In this document: positions 1 to 12,500 of the stretch, piece by piece
Layout of the letters: each line of letters starts with the position of its first letter
How positions within the stretch are numbered: position 1 is the first letter of the stretch
Origin: Dolomedes plantarius
Taxonomy: Eukaryota > Arthropoda > Arachnida > Araneae > Dolomedidae
Reading direction: 5' to 3'
DNA: 64,000 nucleotides
Assembly: GCA_907164885.2 (NCBI GenBank)
Contig: OU015503.1
Coordinates: 64,513,455-64,577,454 of the forward strand
Notes under the pieces: generated by a model
Told to the model about the DNA's origin: nothing
Seen by the model: the letters and a program-made list of their open reading frames with translations, nothing else
Databases searched by the model: none
Program-made: the position numbers and the translations under genes

Positions 1-496
1 GGACACCCGGCCCAGCCCTCAGCCCCGCGTCCACGGGGCTCTTCACTACTTCCAATTGTGCAGCCAGAATGCCACTTGATAACGCTCACTTCCAGCATAC
101 AAATCAGAACATCCAGGAGCCAATAACTATATTTAAATATCCTATCAATTTCATCTAAGCTTGCAGCCACCACAATGCAAAGTATCTCCCCCCATTCCAA
201 ACGGGAAAGCTGCTTTATTTAATTAACAAGATTACAAAACTGTTTACAATATATAAAATCCTGCTCCACTCGAGCAGGAAAACAATTGATAAGCATATGA
301 AAGACAATAAGTACGCGAACATTTCGTACAGAACTAAAAACAAACAAAAGTAACTCGAAACCTTTATGTTTACAAGGCTGTAGAATTCGTATAACATCAA
401 ATTCAAAATTAAACAAAACAATCAACAACTATGTAACTGTACAACCCGTACAGAAAACAACATACGCTCAATAAATATCACATTAAAAGAAAATAA
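1..496. other. No gene recognised; AT-rich flank
   Basis: I see no conserved protein or element end here. The short open frames on the minus strand are hydrophobic and low-complexity and resemble nothing I know. The segment lies downstream of the decayed ORF1 that starts at 497, on that gene's strand, so it may include 3' untranslated element sequence (inference). Confidence 0.4.
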
Positions 497-1740
497 TCAA
501 TAATCCAGCGATTTATAAAAGAGGGCGTCTTCTTCTTCAATCAGCTTCTGAATCCTTAATCGTCTTTCAACCTCAGAATAAGTGGAACTTAGTACATAAT
601 CAGTTCTCTCTATGATGCGTTCTATTTCGAGTTGATATCTACTGTAACAACTGTCCGTGGGAAGATGAGGCGTATCTATTTTCTTACCAGTTCTTTTTTG
701 GAACTAATCACAATTGCCATATACTCGACCTCTTTTTCATGGCTCTTGGCATGCTACTTTTCTGAGCAGTTCTTGAAAACCTTCATGTTGTTACAGTGTT
801 TCCCTATGTGTCCATATTAACAACAATTGTAGCAAATTGTTGGTTTGCTATATATCTTCCATTTATAACACATCCAGCCTATTTTAATTTTCTTGATACT
901 ATTCATATCTTTATACATGTCTCCCTTCACACGCAAAATCCAGTTACTGCCCATTTTGGACTTGAAAGAGGTAACCACCTCAACAATCTTAATCACATCA
1001 TTCTGTTTCTTTATCAACTCCAGCAGTTCTTCCTTTTCATACTGCTCTTGCATATCGAATACTATAATTCGAGGATCTCGTTTTTTTTTTTGGTGTTTGA
1101 ATCTCATAAGCTATTTTTAATTCCTCATTTTTCCCAAACTCCTCTACCAGAGCATCTAAATCCTCCTTTAATCAAGTTCTAATTAGAATACCTCCTTTGC
1201 CAATTTTCCTAAATTTCTCTACACCTAAGCCCAGAACCTCGAGCTTTATCCTGTTTTTTACGTCATTCTTGGTTACCTCAGACTCCTGTTCCCCCAAGGG
1301 GATTATCTCAATTTAATGCACCTCATCTTTCCTCTCTTTCTTAGAGGACTTTCTCTTTCCTAGAGGCTTCTTTTTGACAACTTCAGTGAAACTCTTAACT
1401 TCCTGAATTTTTTACAAGTCAAGTTGCCTTCTTAAATAACGAATAATGTTTTGTTGTTCATTAATCGAGTCCATAGGTTCATCCAAATCCTTATTGATCT
1501 CTCGCTTCAACTCCACTGTCAATTTTGACGTGCTGATGGCACTAACTAGGCGTCTATATTTCAACTCAACTAAGTCTTCAGTCAAGACTCTCACTTCTTG
1601 CATACTGGCTCTTCCACTATCCATAGCGCAGTCGCAAGCTGTTCACTTTATCTACTTTACCCCACGCTCCTCCGGCGTTAGCGGTCTACCAAAAAGTAGA
1701 CCCCCAGGACCTGGGTCAATTAAGAGTAAACTAAACAAAT
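497..1740 (-). pseudogene. Decayed ORF1 (gag-like, zinc-knuckle) of a non-LTR retrotransposon
   Basis: In the live family this nucleic-acid-binding protein packages element RNA. Read on the minus strand, the upstream part has LTPEERG, two stops (near 1653 and 1644), then MDSGRASMQEVRVLTEDLVE, a charged helical region. A later segment (about 817-1107) reads PRIIVFDMQEQYEKEELLE, then an RRM-like stretch ending in a zinc knuckle C-YN-C-C*YG-H-IGKH-C. The knuckle keeps CX2CX4HX4C spacing but carries an in-frame stop. After another frame change the tail reads DSCYSRYQLEIERIIERTDY and ends at a TGA at 497-499. Such tails occur in ORF1 of R1/jockey-like elements (family knowledge). At least three stops and frame changes make it dead. 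No ORF2 follows, so it is 3'-truncated or an ORF1-only copy. Confidence 0.75.
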
Positions 1741-2927
1741 AAGACACAAAATCACAAATTCCTTACAAAGGACAATTAATCCTCTTACTAACAGGCTCAA
1801 AAAGTATAGAGAAAATAGCTCACTTCTACTCAGACTTGGGTGTATATAATTTGAAGTGGCACTCTAAATGAATTTGATACAAACACAGTTTATACATGAA
1901 ACAATGTTTATTGAATTCGTTGCACATATAGAATTTGCTTTTACAGCAATAAGCATACGTACTACTTGTACGGAATATATATATTAACATTCAATAGAAA
2001 TACACTTAGCAAATACTCACAAACCAGCAGAGAGTCAAACCAGCAGTTCTGCCACTTAAACTTTGGGCCTGCTAAACACAAGCGCCGGTTAACATCTGGA
2101 ACTGCTTACCTCGTAGCTCTCTCTCGCTTATCTATCAACCTTAAAAAAACTTTTTTCACCCCCTGTATTAATCAAGCTGCTTGGTATTTATACCAAGCGC
2201 GTATGCCGAAATTAGCATATCTCAAGCAGCTTCTTTAATTCATTCACTCAAAAGTTCGATTCTTGTGAATCAAATCTTATGTATACCTTACAAAAGCTTG
2301 CCAAAAATTATCTCAATCTCAATAGCGTGGGGTGCGCCCCTACAAGTTCATAAACAAATATTAAATATTTATTGAATTTAGAAAGCCATTCTCTTTATTG
2401 GATATTTATAAGCAATAAATTAAATGTTTTCTTCATACGCAATACACATAAAATAATAATAAACGTTTATTGAACTCAACACAAAATGAACTTTATTAAA
2501 TTTCCAATCTGTCAAAAAATATCTATTGTAAAGGAATATTAATAAAGTAATAGAAGAATTTAATATAGTTCAATACTTCGATGTGTATTTCCACATATTT
2601 CCGTTTTATGGATTTAAACCAAATTTACATTTTTTTTAAACGGAACCATAATGGCGTATCAGAGAAAGATTTAACGAAATAAGCATTAAAATATACCGAT
2701 CATAATATATTTTATGTTCGTATTAAGACCATCATATGGACCATTTCTTTTCTATTATTCCTTGGTAATGAGAAATGTACATGGTTAAAAAGGCTCTTCT
2801 AATTCCGGTTATGTAATTCTCTTGTTTGTTATTACCTGTATTATCCATAAAGTTAAAAGACTGTACACGTTCAAAATTTGAAAGAAACGTTGTCTGCTTT
2901 AATTCTCCTTTTTATTATATATATATA
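1741..2927. other. Intergenic/intronic AT-rich stretch, no gene seen
   Basis: No domain or element end is recognised. A short palindrome lies at 2179-2198 (arms GCTTGGTAT/ATACCAAGC, 2-nt loop). The right edge runs into the short TA run into which the Tc1-like element inserted. Confidence 0.4.
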
Positions 2928-2956
2928 CACTCAAGAGCCAAAACATTATGACCACC
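2928..2956. repeat. Left terminal inverted repeat of the 2.9-kb Tc1-like element
   Basis: 29 bp, identical to the reverse complement of 4118-4146; preceded by TA at 2926-2927. Confidence 0.92.
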
Positions 2957-3074
2957 CCTACATTTTGCAATGAATTCGCCTGGATGACCTGGAAGGCACG
3001 TGATCAGGCGGAAGTGGTATTTAACTGCTGCTGGAGAGTCTGAAGAATCATTCTTTCACTTACTTCTGTGTGTG

Positions 3075-4115
3075 ATGGAAAAGGCTGCGGATCTAAGCGA
3101 CTTTGATAGAGGGAAGATTGTAATGGCTCGAAGGCTCGGAACAAGTATTTCCGAAACTGTACGACTCGTGGGTTGTTCGCGACCTACAGTTGTTAGTACT
3201 TATGCAAAGTGGATGAATGACGGTGAAACCAGCAGTAGACGACATGGTGTTGGACGTCCACACGCTATCAAAGAAAAAGGTCGTCGGAGACTGTCTCGCA
3301 TGGTGAAGCAAAACCGGAGCCAGACAGTGGCTCAGCTGACAGCCCAATGCAATGCAGGGCCAAGTAGAATAGTATCGCAGCACACTGTTCAGCGGACACT
3401 GTTGGATATGGGGCTACGCAGCAAGCGTCCCACTCGTGTGCCTTTGCTGACCAAGCGTCATCGCCAACTGCGCCTGCGCTGGGCCCGGGAACATCGCGAC
3501 TGGTCCATGGATCAGTGGGAGAGAGTTGCCTGGTCAGATGAATCACGGTTTGTCATTCATCACGCCGATGGCCGTGTCAGGATACGCCGTCTTCCAGGCG
3601 AACTGTTGCTCCCTCAATGTACAGTAGGTCATACACAGGCCGGTGGTGGCGGTATTATGCTTTGGGGGACGTTCTCTTGGGCGTCTCTGGGACCCGTGGT
3701 TGTGGTAGAGCAGACCATGAATGCTACAGGGTATCTGAACATCATTGCGGACCAGTTGCACCCTTACATGGCCTCTGTTTTTCCAGCTGGAAATGGAATG
3801 TTCCAACAGGACAATGCCCCGTGTCACAACGCTAAAATTGTGTTGGAGTGGTTCCAGGAACATGATGCTGAATTCCAGTTAATGTCTTGGCCGCCTAACT
3901 CACCGGATCTCAATCCGATAGAACACATTTGGGATCTCATGGGACGGCAGCTCAGAGTTCAAAGACCACCAATTCGCAATATCTCGGTTTTGCGTGACCG
4001 TTGCTTAAACATCTGGTACAATCTGTCTCCGGCCATCTACCAAGGACTTGTGGCATCCATGCCAAGGCGGGTTGAAGCTGTGTTGCGCGCCAAAGGTGGG
4101 CCAACTCGTTATTGA
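3075..4115 (+). CDS. Tc1-like transposase, DD36E catalytic domain
   Basis: Cut-and-paste transposase that would bind the element's ITRs in the nucleus and insert at TA. I chose the ATG at 3075 (MEKAADLSDFDRGKIVMARR), which gives 346 aa, the usual Tc1 length. The frame is open back to 3000 but with no ATG there. The N-terminal third is a paired-type helix-turn-helix (ISETVRLVGCSRPTVVSTYA) followed by the GRPH-type linker and a second HTH. Catalytic motifs are WSDESRF (first Asp), FQQDNAPCH (second Asp) and SPDLNPIEHIWD (Glu). Thirty-six residues separate the second Asp from the Glu, unlike the 34 of classical Tc1, matching the DD36E group sometimes called Incomer. It ends AKGGPTRY, typical of the superfamily. 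No stop or frameshift is seen, so it could be active. It is unrelated in function to the host channel gene. Confidence 0.9.
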   Translation: MEKAADLSDFDRGKIVMARRLGTSISETVRLVGCSRPTVVSTYAKWMNDGETSSRRHGVGRPHAIKEKGRRRLSRMVKQNRSQTVAQLTAQCNAGPSRIVSQHTVQRTLLDMGLRSKRPTRVPLLTKRHRQLRLRWAREHRDWSMDQWERVAWSDESRFVIHHADGRVRIRRLPGELLLPQCTVGHTQAGGGGIMLWGTFSWASLGPVVVVEQTMNATGYLNIIADQLHPYMASVFPAGNGMFQQDNAPCHNAKIVLEWFQEHDAEFQLMSWPPNSPDLNPIEHIWDLMGRQLRVQRPPIRNISVLRDRCLNIWYNLSPAIYQGLVASMPRRVEAVLRAKGGPTRY

Positions 4116-4117
4116 CA

Positions 4118-4143
4118 GGTGGTCATAATGTTTTGGCTCTTGA

Positions 4144-4146
<3 letters not shown>
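4118..4146. repeat. Right terminal inverted repeat of the 2.9-kb Tc1-like element
   Basis: 29 bp, exact inverse of 2928-2956. It starts three bases after the transposase stop codon and is followed by the (TA)n tract. Confidence 0.92.

Positions 4147-4204
<58 letters not shown>
4147..4204. repeat. (TA)n microsatellite adjoining Tc1-like element
   Basis: About 58 bp of pure TA dinucleotides starting exactly at the transposon end. Apparent (Ile-Tyr)n reading frames here are artefacts. Confidence 0.95.
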
Positions 4205-4207
<3 letters not shown>

Positions 4208-4988
4208 GTTGATTTTTTTTAACTGACACTACTCAGAGCCATCTGTAGCGCCAAGAAATTTTTTTAAGAATCACTTTTATACTATCTGCATGCTAAAAAT
4301 AACTCTTTTTCTTTTTCTGTATTCAGTACCGCAAAAATGGTGCACAATCGCGATAGTTCGTAAAGTTTATTCAAATTTCAATGTTGCTATTTGCGGCCAG
4401 AAAAAAAAGAAATCTCTAACTCACGAGAAAGAAAAAAAAGTTATATTCAAAAAAACATGGCTCTATGTTTGTCTGATGCACGACGAGGGACGCAAAATCT
4501 TTCAATACTTTGAAAGATAAAAAATCAACCAAGCCTGTCGTTAATCATCAATTAATTACATTCATTGCTGAGATCGGTCAAATTACTTTTCAAAATAATA
4601 ATTCACTAATGAGAGGAATAGTTGATTTATATTCTTCATGTATAAACAACACAAATGTGTTTAAAATTTTAACTGGAATCTAACAGAATTAATCTATATT
4701 CAATGAAAATCTTCATTATGCAGTCGTGACTGGAGGATGGGAGGAATGATACGTTAATTCAAATTTACTTATTTATTCTTCAGACTTTAAAGAAAAACCT
4801 TAGCTCAACCATTGCCATACTTTCGCCACTTTCCTCAACTTCTCGCCATTTTCCTCGTACATTCTTTCGGCAATGATTCTCCCAGTCTCTGCACTTCACT
4901 TTTTAATCCCAGCAGCATAGCAATGCTGGGGCATACGTAAACAGGCAAACATTATATAACCAACTACAGTGGTGTGATTGGTGCCTTA

Positions 4989-4998
<10 letters not shown>
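4205..4998. other. No gene recognised
   Basis: AT-rich, with no conserved coding segment or element terminus seen. A plus-strand frame at 4290-4520 is lysine-rich and matches nothing I know. Confidence 0.4.

Positions 4999-5082
<84 letters not shown>
4999..5082. repeat. (TA)n microsatellite left of Helitron-like element
   Basis: About 84 bp of TA repeats, entered through a short TTTA run. Its right edge abuts the CTAG end of the Helitron-like element. Confidence 0.95.
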
Positions 5083-7453
<2,371 letters not shown>

Positions 7454-8877
7454 CACTCTTAGACGACAAAAAAAAAGACGCACCAAGAAGGGGTAATGCA
7501 TATTGGGCAAAAATTGATATGCATACAGGCTTCGACGGAAAAGGCAAAATTTTAAAGTTTGGCAGCCAACGTGGCGCCCATGTGACGCTGCAGCGCATCT
7601 TAACTGTGCAACTGGCAGGGTATTAAAGAGGAGAAATTTCGATTCCAGGTCATAAATTGTTTGCGAATTACATTCCGTGTACTCAGGTAGACAGTAACTA
7701 TGTCTCGCATACAGGAGCGAGAACAATATGCGCAGATGCCAGCATTTGAGAGAGGTAGTGTAGTTGGGCTCAAAAAAGCCGGTTGGTCTAATCAGCCAAT
7801 CGCTCGACATTTGGATAGGAGCGATGCCACTATTAGACGACGTTGGCAGGAATGGGGGAACCATGGCCGAACACAGCGTCAAGAAGGAAGCGGTCGGCCT
7901 CAAGAGAAACGACAGAAAGTGAGGACCGAACAACCGGCAGAGCGGCACTTACAGACCCAGATTCATCATTGTCATCAATCGTACGTGCAACTGGTGCTTC
8001 AGTGACCGCAAGGACCATTCATAGGTGGCTCAAAGAAAGAGGTCTGAGCTCACGGCACCTATTGCGCCGACTACCATTGACCTATGAACACCGACAAGCC
8101 CGTTTGCAGTGGTGTCGGGCACATTCAACATGGAATGTCACTGACTGGAGTAGAATTATCTTCAGTGATGAGTCCTGCGTCGAATTGAGCCCCGATGACC
8201 AGCTAATACGTGTCTCGAGACACCCCAGACAGCGTTGGAATACCAACCTGACTGTCTTCCGCCATACGGGCCGAAAACCAGGAGTGGTGGTCTGGGGTGC
8301 ATTTTCATTTCATAGCAGGTCGCTTTTGGTTGTCATTCGAGTCACCCTTACAGCACAGCGGTACGTCGACGATATTCTACGCCCCGTTGGTTGTGTTACC
8401 CTTCATATCACGCCATACTGGGCTTACAATTCAGCAAGATAATGCCCGCCCGCACACGGCGAGAGTTTCTACTGCTTGTCTTCATGCATGTCCAATGCTA
8501 CCTTGGCCAGCAAGGTCGCTGGATCTCTCCCCCATTGAGCACGTTTGGAGCATCATGGGCAGGGCCCTCCAACCAGCTCGGGATTTTGACGATCTAATGC
8601 GTCAATTGGTCAGAATTTGCCATGATATCCCTCTGGAGGACATCCGCAACCTCTATCAATCAATGCCAAGGCGAACAACTGCTTGCATAAGGGCCAGAGG
8701 TGGATTAACGCGTTATTGACTTTTTCACTTTGTGAAGCTCTTGAATAAATCATCCAATTTTTCTCAAATTGTAATCATTTGTTTTTCTGTACATGTACAT
8801 CATATCTACTGATTTTTCGTCCCATTCGGAAACTTCTTGGTGAGTCCTTTTTTTTATGGGGGAGGGGTCTAAGAGTG
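7454..8877 (+). mobile_element. Tc1-like transposon with frameshifted transposase
   Basis: 1424 bp. Both ends begin CACTCTTAGAC when read inwards and share a second block, CTCACCAAGAAG or GCACCAAGAAG, about 35 bp in; TA flanks at 7452-7453 and 8878-8879. The ITRs are imperfect, with a length-variable A/C-rich stretch. It belongs to a different family from the 2.9-kb element. Confidence 0.88.
7700..8719 (+). pseudogene. Tc1-like transposase, two frameshifts
   Basis: Starts at ATG 7700 (MSRIQEREQYAQMPAFERGS). The first frame carries the HTH (IARHLDRSDATIRRRWQEW) and GSGRPQ. The frame changes near 7900 to one reading RETTESEDR..., VTARTIHRWLKERGLSSR and the first catalytic Asp in IIFSDESC. It changes back near 8388, where a short GGTT duplication is likely, to read LTIQQDNARPHTARV (second Asp) and SLDLSPIEHVW (Glu). 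In this copy 32 residues separate the last two acids. The C-terminus ARGGLTRY is canonical and the stop is at 8717-8719. Total length is close to a normal 340-aa transposase, so it is a full-length copy killed by small indels. Confidence 0.88.
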
Positions 8878-9142
8878 TACATACAGTCCTGATAACTGAT
8901 TTCGGTTTCCGGTAGGGTTTGACCATTTATTACTCAAAAAAGATGTAAAATTGCCCCTTATGTGTGTGGTTACAATTAAAATAAGATGAATATTCCTTAT
9001 TATAACATTAATCATACAGCGTGTCCAAAAATGATTTTTATTATTCTAAAGATGGGTAGTAACAATAATGCGAACAGATCAAACGAAATGCAGTTTGTGG
9101 CAAAAGAATGAAGAAATCTAACATTTTTTTCTTAACAGTACC

Positions 9143-9463
9143 TGTTAGGTTCAAAAGATTGGCAGCAATGCAGGCGCGTGGTGTATTGCTATTTTTTATT
9201 TTAAAACTTTGAACTTGGCATCACTCTCGCTTGTTCGTTAGTTGCGTTTTGTAAATGATGGAATAAAGGTGGATTTTTTGTTAGAAATGGCGCTATTATT
9301 TGTAGAAACTGCTTTCTGTGGAGCCTGGGGATCAGAAGTAGATGAAATACTCTAGAGATAACGTTTCTTTTAAAAATCAACTTTACTATTTTTTCCTTCA
9401 TAACGTTAAACTCAAGTATATATTTTAGCAAAGATTTCGGTGAAATCTTGGTTTGCTCTAACA
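9143..9463 (+). repeat. 5' LTR of BEL/Pao element
   Basis: Begins TGTTAGGTTCAAAAG and ends GCTCTAACA; 321 bp. It should contain the element promoter and the R region. AATAAAGG near the middle could act as a polyadenylation signal. Confidence 0.95.
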
Positions 9464-9484
9464 TTTGGCGTCCGCGACAGGATT
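9464..9484 (+). promoter_or_regulatory. Primer-binding site for reverse transcription
   Basis: TTTGGCGTCCGCGACAGG follows the LTR directly. TGG pairs with a tRNA 3' CCA end, and the rest resembles the 3' end of an arginine tRNA (recalled, not checked by alignment). Confidence 0.7.
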
Positions 9485-9504
9485 GTTAAGTCTAAATTTT
9501 CAAG

Positions 9505-12500
9505 ATGTTTTTATCTGTGAAATCCTTTAAGAAAGAAGATTTAAAATTCGTTGCTGAAGAAATTGGCGAAAATGTGCCGCCAACGGCAAGAATCTCCGAG
9601 TTGAAAGAAATAATTTTAAATAGTAGCGAGTACAAAAGTGATCCAGACTTTGTTAAAGGAGTTTTGGAAAATACTGTAGCTGAAAGAATCAAAACACAAG
9701 AACAGGAATTGGAGTTGATAAAACTAAATAAGAAGCAAGAACATGAATTAGAGTTGATAAAATTAAATAAGAAGCAAGAACATGAATTGGAATTAGAAAA
9801 GGTGAAATTGAATAATCAATTGGAGTTGGCTAGAATTCAAGCACAAACTCAAAATGCAAGTGTGGTTTATCAGCAAATTCCAGAAACTAGTAATTCAAAG
9901 AAAAAGTTCACTTTGCCTAAATTACAATTCAGACAGTTTGGCGATGATTTGAAAGACTGGCTTCCTTTCTGGAGCCAGTTTGAACATATTGACAAAGATG
10001 ATCATATTGCTCCTGAAAATAAATTTCAATACTTAGTGCAAGCCACTGTCATCGGTTCCAGAGCAAGAGAGGTCGTGGAAAGTTTTCCACCGACAGGGGA
10101 AAATTATTCAAAAGCTGTAGATAGCTTAAAAACCCGTTTTGGAAGAGAAGATATTTTGGTGGAAGTTTATGTACGGGAGTTGTTAAAATTAATAACATCC
10201 GTTCAATCTAACCAAAAATTATCGCCAACATACCTCTATGATAAGCTTGAATCATATTTAAGAGCTCTCGAAACATTGGGAGTAACAACAGATAAATGCG
10301 CCTCCATTCTCTATCCTATGGTAGAATCATGCTTTGATGAAGAATTTCTAAAAGCTTGGAATAGAAGTCCTGCCTCAAGTTCTGCAAAAGATCCAAAGCA
10401 ACGCTTGGACAATTTGATGTTATTCCTCAAGGGAGAGGTAGAAGGAGAAGAGAGGATATCCTTGGCTATGTCTGGTTTTGGTTTAACAAAAAGTGAAGAT
10501 ATGAAGATGCACAGGAAAAAGAAGTATAATTTAGAATCTCAAAGAGGCAAAGTTCCAACTGCATCCATGTTACTGACTTCCACTGGGGTACCTGAAACAA
10601 AGAAAACCAGATGCATATTTTGTGATGGCAAGCATGCTAGTCCTGATTGTTTCAATGCTCAAAAGCTGACGCTGGAAGAAAAACAGAAGATAGTAAGGAA
10701 CAAGAACTGTTGTTTCGCATGCCTTCTTCCTGGCCATTCAGTTAGAAAATGTCGAATATTTTTAAAGTGTCTGATTTGTAGCAAAAAACATGTTCCTTTA
10801 ATGTGTGATCAACTTCACACTTTCAACAAGACAAGCCAGAAGAAAGAAGAGGAAGAAAATTCTCTCGGAAATGATGTGAACTTGTCAAATTTAAGTTCAA
10901 AGCCAAAGGTATTTCTTCAAACTTTTAAAGCAAAGCTTCTTTCCGGTGATAAAGAGAAAACAGTTCGCGTGCTGTGTGATACTGGTTCACAAAGGTCATA
11001 CATTTTGAAGAATATTGCAGAAGAGATGAAGTATCCCATTAGTCGCCAAGAGACTATTATACACTCCTTGTTTGGCGGTGTTTCTACCAAGGAATATAAA
11101 CATAACTGTTATAAAATAAAGTTGAAACAATTAAATGGGAACTTCTCCTGCAATTTTGAAGTATTGGATCAGACTGTTATATGTGAAAGTGTACTACCTG
11201 TAAATGACGGACTTTGGTTGGATGAGTTAAAAGATTTGGGTGTTGTTTTAACCGATACAAACGCCTTTTGTGCATCTATACAAGTCCTCATTGGAGCAGA
11301 TATTATAGGTAGACTTTTGACAGGCAGAAGAAAAATATTGTCATCGGGTTTAGTTGCAGTAGAAACCCATCTCGGATGGACATTAATGGGCAAAGTCCCA
11401 CAAACAAACACAGAGAGGGTAAACTTAGCTATGTCTGTAACATCATTGTTTGTAAAGGAGGCTGAAATTGCTGACCTCTGGAAACTAGATGTTATTGGAA
11501 TCAAAGATCCCATGGAGAAAATGTCGAAACTTCAGCAAGATCTAAAAACTAAAGAACACTTTAGAGAAACAGTGACTATCAATGAGGATAAACGTTACGA
11601 AGTTTGTTTACCATGGTCTGATGATAGTTTTTCCCTACCTGACAACTTCAGCCTCGCCAAGAAAAGGCTTGAAGTAACAACTGAAAAGCTCTTGTCTCTC
11701 AACTTATATGACAAATATGATAAGGTTTTTCAGGAATGGCTTGATGAAGGAATCATTGAGGAAGTTCCTCCAAATGAAGTAACTTTGTATGGGAATTACT
11801 TACCTCATCGACCTGTAATAAAAGAAAGTAGTAGCACAACACCCATTCGACCAGTTTTTGATGCATCAGCAAGATTACAAAACTACCCCTCTTTAAATCA
11901 GTGCTTACAATGTGGGCCAAATATTATTGAACTCATTCCGGACATTCTGGTACGATTCAGGGAAAAGAAATTTGGCGTCACCGCAGATATTAGAAAAGCC
12001 TTTTTGCAGATAAGCGTTTCTAAAGAGGATAGAAACTACATACGTTTTCTTTGGTGGAAGAATTTAGAAGAAAAGAAACTTAGAGTATTTCGCCATACAA
12101 GAGTTGTTTTTGGAATTAAGAGCAGCCCTTTTCTACTCGCTTCAGTGATAGAATACCATATTGAAGTTAGCAAAGGTTTTGACTGTGAATTTAGGAAGAT
12201 ACTACAACAAAGCTTCTATGTTGACAATGTTCTAGCTAGTTTTGACAGTTACAAGAATCTAAGCAATTTTATTTCTAAATCCAGTCAATTAATGTCACAA
12301 GGAGGTTTTTATCTGAGAGACTGGGAATACACAGGAGAATGCAAAGCTGAAAGTGATTGGGAAACCCCTGTGTTAGGCTTGAAATGGAATCGTCAGCTGG
12401 ATTCTCTGAAAGTTAATATAAACTGGATGAATGAATTAAGCCTTGAGAAAATAACAAAGCGAGTTATACTGTCAGTGGCTCATAAAGTGTTTGATCCCAT

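Larger units (their letters stand above)
2928..4146 (+). mobile_element. Tc1-like DNA transposon (DD36E), apparently complete
   Basis: The element is 1219 bp. Its ends are perfect 29-bp inverted repeats at 2928-2956 and 4118-4146, beginning CACTCAAGAGCCAAAACATT, and each is flanked by the TA dinucleotide expected for Tc1/mariner. It contains one uninterrupted transposase gene on the plus strand. Insertion was into a TA run; a (TA)n tract continues directly from the right end. Perfect end identity and an open gene point to recent transposition (inference). Confidence 0.93.

Noticed and set aside
796..1182. 128-codon plus-strand frame
   Set aside because: Antisense shadow of the decayed ORF1 on the minus strand.
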